Source: Frigoribacterium sp.
Lineage (GTDB): Bacteria > Actinomycetota > Actinomycetes > Actinomycetales > Microbacteriaceae
Assembly: GCA_025363205.1 (NCBI GenBank)
Contig: JANYEI010000117.1
Location: 1-54,808, forward strand
Reading direction: 5' to 3'
DNA length: 54,808 bases
Shown: piece after piece, positions 50,032 through 54,808 of the stretch
Numbering within the stretch: the first letter of the stretch is position 1
Layout of the letters: each line of letters opens with the position of its first letter
Translations under genes and position numbers: made by a program
Notes under the pieces: model-generated
Databases searched by the model: none
Seen by the model: the letters and a program-made list of their open reading frames with translations, nothing else
What the model was told of the DNA's origin: nothing

Positions 50032-51048
50032 ATGCATCCCACCAGTTCTGCCCAGTTTGACGCTTCTCGGCCCGGCACGGTCCCGAGGCCGGAGCAGGTG
50101 CGCGACGACGTCTGGGCAGTCGCCCAGCGAATGCCGGGCGGGCACCTCCCGTATTCACTGCTCTACCTGTTGCGTGACTCCGACCGCGCCTTTCACGTGA
50201 TCGATCCGGGATGGGATTCCGACGAGAACTGGGATGCCCTCACCGCGGTGCTTACGAGCCTCGACGCGTCTCCGACCGATGTGCGCTCGATCACGGCCAC
50301 TCACCTGCACCCCCACCACATCGGACTCGCCGATCGGCTGCGTCGAGCATCCGGAGCTCCTCTCCAGCTTCACGAGACGGAGGCCGCCGCGATCGGTTCG
50401 CCCTTCGTCACACCGCAGGCAGCGGATGCTGTCGAACGACTGGTCGAGACCTGGGGCGTTCCGACCGAACGTCGGCGCGAGATCGCGATCGTCACCGATC
50501 AAGCCTCCCGTTTCGTCCCTCCGCGAGCGGACCGTACGCTCGTCGATGGCGAGCGTCTCGACATTCCCGGCTTCGACCTGCGCGCACTGCTCACACCTGG
50601 CTATACCTCCGGCCACCTCTGTCTGCGCGAGGACGCGCGCACTCTGCTCTTCACCGGGGATCACCTTCTCCCGATGATGCACGCCGGCCTCGGCCTCGGA
50701 GCCCCCACCGCCACCAATCCGCTCGCCGACTACCTCTCGAGCCTTCAGCGCGTGAGTCTGCACTCCGATCATGAGGTGCTGCCAGGGCATGGCTATCGCT
50801 TCCGTGGTGTCGCGGAGCGTGCCGCGGCATCCGCCGAACATCACCTTCGGCGGTCGCGCGAGGTGGCCACGGTGCTCGCAGACGCGCCGGATTCGACCAA
50901 CTGGGAGATCGCGGCCCGACTCACCTGGACGGCGGGGTGGCGAAACCTCACGGATTTCTTCCTCTACTCCGCCCTCGCCCAAACGGCGATGCACCTGAAT
51001 TACCTCGAGCGTGGTCGAACGAAACTAGACGGTCAGGCGGATGAATAG
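50032..51048 (+). CDS. MBL-fold metallo-hydrolase
   Basis: A 338-residue metallo-beta-lactamase-fold hydrolase. The metal motif reads [12 protein letters not shown] (~residues 88-99), i.e. HxHxHH: the usual Asp of HxHxDH is replaced by His. Further ligands are likely in [13 protein letters not shown] (His), FTGDHLLP (Asp) and VLPGHGYRF (His). Related proteins hydrolyse thioesters, lactones or glutathione conjugates; the substrate here is unknown. ATG 50032 follows AAAGGGG. Its last 24 bp overlap the convergent NlpC/P60 gene. Confidence 0.88.
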   Translation: MHPTSSAQFDASRPGTVPRPEQVRDDVWAVAQRMPGGHLPYSLLYLLRDSDRAFHVIDPGWDSDENWDALTAVLTSLDASPTDVRSITATHLHPHHIGLADRLRRASGAPLQLHETEAAAIGSPFVTPQAADAVERLVETWGVPTERRREIAIVTDQASRFVPPRADRTLVDGERLDIPGFDLRALLTPGYTSGHLCLREDARTLLFTGDHLLPMMHAGLGLGAPTATNPLADYLSSLQRVSLHSDHEVLPGHGYRFRGVAERAAASAEHHLRRSREVATVLADAPDSTNWEIAARLTWTAGWRNLTDFFLYSALAQTAMHLNYLERGRTKLDGQADE

Positions 51049-51666
51049 CGGCGAGCCCCAGAGGCTGCCCACATGCTCCACGTAGCGCCCGGGCCGCGGG
51101 GAGTTGTACATGCCGCCCGCACCGTCGTAGATTCCGATGTGCTGGCCGGGCCAGTAGACGAGGTCGCCGCCCACGGCGTCTGCCTGGCTGATGCGCACGC
51201 CGAGGCGGGCCTGATGGTCGGCTCCACGAGGAAGGCTGATGCCGAACCCGGCGAACACATACTGGGTGAAGCCGTCGCACGAGAAGCTGGTTTCGGGGCT
51301 GTTTCCTGTGCCATAAGGCACCACGCCCACAAATTGTGATGCGTACTGGAGAACTGCCGCACCGCTGTAGGTCAGTGCCGGCGGGTTGACAGTGATGCCG
51401 CTGTATTTGTTACTGACCGGGGTGTGGCCAACGGCCGCGACGACCGGCACCGCCACCGGTACCGGCACGGGCACGGTCACCGAGTAGCTGTCGCGGGCGG
51501 GTGCGCCCAGCGTCACGCGGGAGGCAAGGGGCACAGTCTGGGCCGATGGGGTATTGCTTGTCGCCGCAGCTGCGGAGCCGACGACGGCGTAGGCGGGGAT
51601 GGCCACGGTCGCGATGAGAGCACCCGTTGCCACAAGAGCACCGAGCTTCCTTGCGTAAGAAGACAT
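51025..51666 (-). CDS. secreted NlpC/P60 endopeptidase
   Basis: A 213-residue exported NlpC/P60 cysteine peptidase. Signal peptide MSSYARKLGALVATGALIA is followed by a linker with ARDSYSV and a VPVPVPVAVPVV run, then the catalytic domain with Cys in FSCDGFTQYVF, a GDLVYWPGQHIGIY segment giving His, and GGMYNSPRPGRYVE. NlpC/P60 enzymes cut D-Glu-mDap-type bonds of peptidoglycan. The ARDSYSV linker is shared with the M23 proteins of the window. Convergent overlap with the MBL gene. Confidence 0.92.
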   Translation of the reverse strand: MSSYARKLGALVATGALIATVAIPAYAVVGSAAAATSNTPSAQTVPLASRVTLGAPARDSYSVTVPVPVPVAVPVVAAVGHTPVSNKYSGITVNPPALTYSGAAVLQYASQFVGVVPYGTGNSPETSFSCDGFTQYVFAGFGISLPRGADHQARLGVRISQADAVGGDLVYWPGQHIGIYDGAGGMYNSPRPGRYVEHVGSLWGSPLFIRLTV

Positions 51667-51922
51667 TCGATCAGGCTAGCTCAGAGCCTGCGATATGTCT
51701 CAATTAGGTAACGAGACCCGTGAAGTGGGGCGTAAAAATTGCCATTCGGGGGTGATCAGACCGGTCTCCGCACCGGTTGGCTCGCGGCGAGTTTGAGGCT
51801 TATTTCACTCACCGTCATAGACACCTCCACCCCGTGGATATCGCTGGGGATGTCACTGGGAATGTCGCTTGCGCGGCCGATGATGAGAAATATCGCGACA
51901 CGCCGAAAACACTAGATGTAGT

Positions 51923-51955
51923 GGAATGACAGGAGTGTCATTCCGGTTATATAGT
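51923..51955 (+). promoter_or_regulatory. palindromic promoter of the small peptide gene
   Basis: GGAATGACA (51923-51931) and TGTCATTCC (51936-51944) form a perfect 9-4-9 palindrome. The -35-like ATGACA (51926-51931) lies in its left arm, and TATAGT (51950-51955) follows after 18 bp. A bound dimer would cover the -35 and spacer, the position of a repressor operator (TetR/MarR-like symmetry). The 255 bp from 51667 to here hold no gene. Confidence 0.75.
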
Positions 51956-52041
51956 GGGAACCCACGACGGCACCGATTATGAACAAACGGTGACGGAGTA
52001 CAAAACTTTCACTTTTCACCACAACACTCCAGGAGGCTCCC

Positions 52042-52125
52042 ATGGACAACGACAACAGCTTTATCGGCGGATATGCAGTACCGGTTGACCCGATGGATGA
52101 CCTTCAGTGCGACAGCTGCCAGTAA
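52042..52125 (+). CDS. 27-residue Cys-x-x-Cys peptide, unknown
   Basis: ATG at 52042 is preceded by a perfect AGGAGG (52031-52036, 5-nt spacing), and the frame encodes 27 residues ending with TAA. The peptide is acidic (six Asp), begins MDNDNSFIGGYAVPVDP and ends DDLQCDSCQ, so it has a Gly-Gly and a C-terminal CxxC one residue from the end. A promoter with a 22-bp palindrome lies ~86 bp upstream and a strong hairpin follows, making a complete monocistronic unit. It could be a precursor of a modified peptide, a metal-binding or regulatory micro-protein; no maturation gene is adjacent. I do not recognise a family. Confidence 0.7.
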   Translation: MDNDNSFIGGYAVPVDPMDDLQCDSCQ

Positions 52126-52169
52126 GCCGCTGATTGAACCAACCGCTGACTCGAATCAGCCACGAGTTC

Positions 52170-52213
52170 GACACGAGCCCCGGTCATCAGTAATGGTGGC
52201 CGGGGCTCGCGTC
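52170..52213. terminator. hairpin terminator after small peptide
   Basis: CGAGCCCCGG (52174-52183) pairs with CCGGGGCTCG (52200-52209). GAC/GTC extend the stem past one A-C mismatch (52170-52213). Loop 16 nt, no T-run. It ends the small peptide unit before the hadA-like gene. Confidence 0.75.
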
Positions 52214-52278
52214 ATGCCCGGACCTTCTTCGGTGCCCAGCTCCCGTCGATAGGCTTTCGCTGTGCCACAGGAAACTAA

Positions 52279-52725
52279 ATGAGTGTGAACCCTCAGCTCG
52301 TCGGGCGTGTCTTTGCGCCGACCGAGCCCTATCTCGTCGGACGAGAGAAGGTACGCGAGTTCTCCCGCGCCGTCTTCGCCACGAGTCCCCTTTCCCTGGA
52401 TGTCGCCGCAGCACGGGCCGCCGGGTACAGCGATCTGGTGGCACCACCCACCTTCGCGGTGGTCGTGCAGGAGCTCACCCTGCATCAGCTGCTCTCTGAA
52501 CCAGACACCGGCATCGACTTCTCCCGTGTCGTTCACGGTGACCAACGCTTCACCTTCACCCGTCCCATCGTGGCGGGCGACGAGCTCATCGCCACGCTGA
52601 CTGTCGCGAGCATCAAGTCCCTCGGCGGACATTCGATGGTCACCGCGGAGTCGTCGATCGTCGGAGCCGACGGAGGCCATGTCGTCACAGCCACCTCCAC
52701 TCTCGTGGTGCGAGGCGACGAATGA
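52279..52725 (+). CDS. MaoC-like dehydratase subunit (HadA-like)
   Basis: A 148-residue hot-dog-fold protein of the MaoC N-terminal (FAS1_DH) type. Characteristic segments are VGREKVREFSRAVFATSPL, APPTFAVVVQELTLHQLL, VVHGDQRFTFTRPIVAGDEL and GGHSMVTAESSI. In mycobacteria HadA pairs with HadB as a (3R)-hydroxyacyl-ACP dehydratase; here the HadB-like gene overlaps its stop (ATGA). In organisms without mycolic acids the natural substrate is uncertain. Confidence 0.88.
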   Translation: MSVNPQLVGRVFAPTEPYLVGREKVREFSRAVFATSPLSLDVAAARAAGYSDLVAPPTFAVVVQELTLHQLLSEPDTGIDFSRVVHGDQRFTFTRPIVAGDELIATLTVASIKSLGGHSMVTAESSIVGADGGHVVTATSTLVVRGDE

Positions 52726-53141
52726 CCGGCGTCACGGCGGCATCGCTCGAGATCGGTCAGGTCGTCGCCGAAGCTGGATTCGTGCTGAGCCGCGACTCGC
52801 TCGTGCGCTACGCCGGAGCATCCGGAGACTTCAACGCCATCCACTATCGCGACGACATCGCCAAGTCGGTCGGGCTGCCGGGCGTACTCGCCCACGGCAT
52901 GCTCACCATGGGATTCGCCGTGCAGCCGGTCATCGATTGGATCGGTGACCCGGGTCGGATACTCGACTACCAGGTGCGTTTCACCCGTCCGGTTCCCGTG
53001 GATGCCGCAGACGGCGCCCGCCTCGCCGTCGTAGCGAAGGTGGGCTCACTTGACGTCGATACGGTGCGGATCGATCTCACTGTCACCTTCGACGGCACGA
53101 CCGTTCTCGGTAAGGCGCAGGTACGCGTGAGCGTGGCCTGA
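52722..53141 (+). CDS. MaoC-like dehydratase subunit (HadB-like)
   Basis: A 139-residue MaoC hydratase/dehydratase. The R-hydratase motif YAGASGDFNAIHYRDDIAK (residues ~29-47) carries the catalytic Asp and His, followed by GLPGVLAHGMLTMGF. It provides the active site for the HadA-like partner. Start overlaps the hadA-like stop by 4 bp; murB begins 3 bp after its end, so all three are likely one operon. Confidence 0.92.
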   Translation: MTGVTAASLEIGQVVAEAGFVLSRDSLVRYAGASGDFNAIHYRDDIAKSVGLPGVLAHGMLTMGFAVQPVIDWIGDPGRILDYQVRFTRPVPVDAADGARLAVVAKVGSLDVDTVRIDLTVTFDGTTVLGKAQVRVSVA

Positions 53142-53144
53142 CCG

Positions 53145-54254
53145 ATGGATCTTCGAGAACTCACCACCCTGCGAATCGGGGGCGCCGCAGCCGAGTTTGT
53201 GGCACCCGAGACGCGACAGCAACTCATTGACGCGGCTCGGGCCGTCTGGGCGACCGGTGATGACTGGTTGGTGCTCGGCGGCGGCTCGAACCTGGTCGTA
53301 GCGGATGCCGGGGTGCCCGGCACGGTCATCCACGTGGTCACGCGCGGAATCGAACGGCTCCCCGGTGACGATGTCACGTTGCGCGTACAAGCGGGCGAGT
53401 CCTGGGATGCGCTCGTCGCAGCCACTGTCGAGCAAGGCTGGGCCGGCATGGAGGCGCTCTCGGGCATCCCAGGCACGTGCGGTGCAGCGCCGATTCAGAA
53501 TATCGGCGCCTACGGGCAGGAACTTTCATCTAGTCTGCGCTCGATCGAGTTTCTCGACTACCTCACCGGCGACCTCGTTGTGCTGTCGGCTGCCGAGCTC
53601 GAGTTCGGCTATCGGCGTTCAGCGCTCAAGGGCAGCCGCGCAGGCATCGTCATATCCATCGACTTCGCTCTCTCCGAAAATGCCGGTGGTCTGAGCGATC
53701 CAATAGGTTATCCGCAGCTCGCATCCGCTCTCGGCGTCTCGGCGGGCTCTCGGCTGCCGCTGGCGCAGGTGCGCGCGGCAGTTCTCTCCCTTCGTGGGTC
53801 GAAAGGTATGCTCCTCGACCCCACCGATCCGGACTCGGTGAGCGCAGGATCCTTCTTCACCAATCCAATCGTCAGCGCAGATTTCGCTCGCTCGCTTCCC
53901 ATTGAGGTGCCACGATGGCCGGTTGAGGCTGGTGCAGCACGGGGAATGGCCTCCATGATCATGCCTCTTGAGGTCTACGACCCCAGTCGCCTCGCTCCCA
54001 CCCCCGTTACAGAGTCGCGCGGGGTGAAGTTGAGCGCGGCCTGGCTCATCGAACACTCCGGTGTGGCGAGAGGATTTCGCCTTCCGGGGTCGCGCGCCGC
54101 GGTCTCGAGCAAGCACAGCCTTGCGATCGTGAACACCGGTGAGGCTACTGCGGCCCAGGTCGCCGAGCTGGCCCGCTACATTCAGACTCGCGTGCTCGGC
54201 GCCTACGGTGTCGTGTTACAACCCGAGCCGGTTCTTGTTGGCGTGCACGTCTGA
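53145..54254 (+). CDS. murB: MurB UDP-N-acetylenolpyruvoylglucosamine reductase
   Basis: A 369-residue FAD enzyme that reduces UDP-GlcNAc-enolpyruvate with NADPH to UDP-MurNAc, the second committed step of peptidoglycan synthesis, in the cytoplasm. Type I MurB features are TLRIGGAAAEFV, LVLGGGSNLVVADAG, SGIPGTCGAAPIQNIGAYG, DYLTGDLVV, FGYRRSALKG (loop Tyr), SAGSFFTNPIV (catalytic Ser) and KLSAAWLIEHSGVARGFR, with HSLAIVNTGEATAAQV near the end. Full length. Convergent with an M23 gene across 15 bp. Confidence 0.96.
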   Translation: MDLRELTTLRIGGAAAEFVAPETRQQLIDAARAVWATGDDWLVLGGGSNLVVADAGVPGTVIHVVTRGIERLPGDDVTLRVQAGESWDALVAATVEQGWAGMEALSGIPGTCGAAPIQNIGAYGQELSSSLRSIEFLDYLTGDLVVLSAAELEFGYRRSALKGSRAGIVISIDFALSENAGGLSDPIGYPQLASALGVSAGSRLPLAQVRAAVLSLRGSKGMLLDPTDPDSVSAGSFFTNPIVSADFARSLPIEVPRWPVEAGAARGMASMIMPLEVYDPSRLAPTPVTESRGVKLSAAWLIEHSGVARGFRLPGSRAAVSSKHSLAIVNTGEATAAQVAELARYIQTRVLGAYGVVLQPEPVLVGVHV

Positions 54255-54269
54255 TGCGGCAGTCAAACC

Positions 54270-54808
54270 TCAGTTGGCGTTGGCAATGAGCCAAGCGTAA
54301 GGGTCGACAAACACGCCGCCCAGGGAGATTCCGAGGTGGAGGTGCGCCCCGGTCGAGGCGCCTGTGCTCCCCACCAAGCCAAGGGTCTGGCCGACGGTGA
54401 CGGTATCGCCGACGGCAACAGTGGGCGATCCGGCGATCATGTGCGCGTAGAGGCTCTCCACTTTTTGTCCGTTGATCACGTGTTCGATCACTACGCGAGT
54501 TCCGTAGGCGGCATATCCGCCGCTGTCCTGTCCGACGATGGTCACGACTCCCGGTGCAATAGCCCCAATCGGGGCTCCGGCGCCCGGCAGAAAGTCGAGT
54601 CCGTCATGGAACGACGAACACCCTCCACAGGGGGCGACGCGTGCTCCAAAACCACTGGCGATGGGCACGTAGCGTGTGAAGGGCCATTGGATGGTGCCGT
54701 TGGGATTCGGCGTATAGAGAAAGCTTCCTCGCGGCGCAAAACTCGCCAACTTCGTCTGCCGCACCGGTGGCGGTGGCGGTGGCAGGGTAACGGAGTAGCC
54801 ATCCCGGC
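54270..54808 (-). CDS. M23 metalloendopeptidase, 5' end outside window
   Basis: The C-terminal ~179 residues of a third LytM/M23 peptidase; the start is beyond the right edge. The visible part begins RDGYSV, then a proline run and NGTIQWPFTRYVPIASGFGA. FHDGLDF (ligands), YAHM and HLHLGIS follow, and it ends AWLIANAN. It keeps a CGGC pair before FHDGLDF like the paralogues at 6505 and 7700. The final zinc segment reads HLHLG where the others have HLHLE. Confidence 0.92.
   Translation of the reverse strand, partial: RDGYSVTLPPPPPPVRQTKLASFAPRGSFLYTPNPNGTIQWPFTRYVPIASGFGARVAPCGGCSSFHDGLDFLPGAGAPIGAIAPGVVTIVGQDSGGYAAYGTRVVIEHVINGQKVESLYAHMIAGSPTVAVGDTVTVGQTLGLVGSTGASTGAHLHLGISLGGVFVDPYAWLIANAN

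Overview
The window reads as one chromosomal stretch of a high-GC Gram-positive bacterium, most likely an actinobacterium of the Microbacteriaceae type. Supporting this are an F420-dependent glucose-6-phosphate dehydrogenase, an FprA-type ferredoxin reductase, a HadA/HadB-like MaoC pair next to murB, many secreted M23 and NlpC/P60 cell-wall hydrolases, and frequent GTG starts. No taxonomy search was possible, so this is inference.

Layout. 1-8.6 kb: housekeeping genes (polyprenyl diphosphate synthase fragment, fprA, cardiolipin synthase, YajQ, lytic transglycosylase), a LacI regulator, tRNA-Tyr, and two paralogous M23 endopeptidases in tandem. 8.6-12.3 kb: two divergent GH13 glucosidases with a perfect LacI-type palindrome between them. 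12.5-19.9 kb: tRNA-Thr and tRNA-Met. A perfect 40-bp repeat of the tRNA-Met 3' half at 19848 marks a 7.2-kb island. The island holds a SAM methyltransferase gene split by one IS21-family element, which is itself split by a second IS21-family element (both with IRs and 5-bp target duplications), an orphan Phd/YefM-type protein, and a divergent MFS transporter. No integrase remains. 20.0-20.8 kb: a TylF-like methyltransferase.

21.3-46.4 kb is one large catabolic locus and the most unusual part. It carries two RbsABC-type sugar ABC transporters and two FGGY kinases. Each kinase is paired with a polyol-phosphate dehydrogenase of a different family: one GlpD-like (FAD) and one AraM-like (glycerol-1-phosphate type). 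There are also a class II aldolase, a HAD phosphatase, an epoxide-hydrolase-like protein, a dipeptidase and a SorC-family regulator. Woven in is an acetoin/pyruvate-dehydrogenase-like complex whose E2 is split: an 80-residue lipoyl protein and a lipoyl-less acyltransferase are separate genes 4.3 kb apart, with a lipoate-ligase-like gene beside the regulator and no E3. Short palindromes built from a G(C/A)ATA half-site recur upstream of the transcription units and may be the SorC operator. Plausible logic is import of a polyol or sugar, phosphorylation, oxidation to a ketose phosphate, and aldol and/or thiamine-diphosphate cleavage to DHAP, an aldehyde and an acyl-CoA. The substrate is unknown.

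46.7-54.8 kb: sufU and sufS, a repeat-rich spacer, fgd, an MBL-fold hydrolase, an NlpC/P60 protein, an unlabelled 27-residue peptide gene with a very strong RBS and a palindromic promoter, hadA/hadB-like genes, murB, and the end of a third M23 peptidase.
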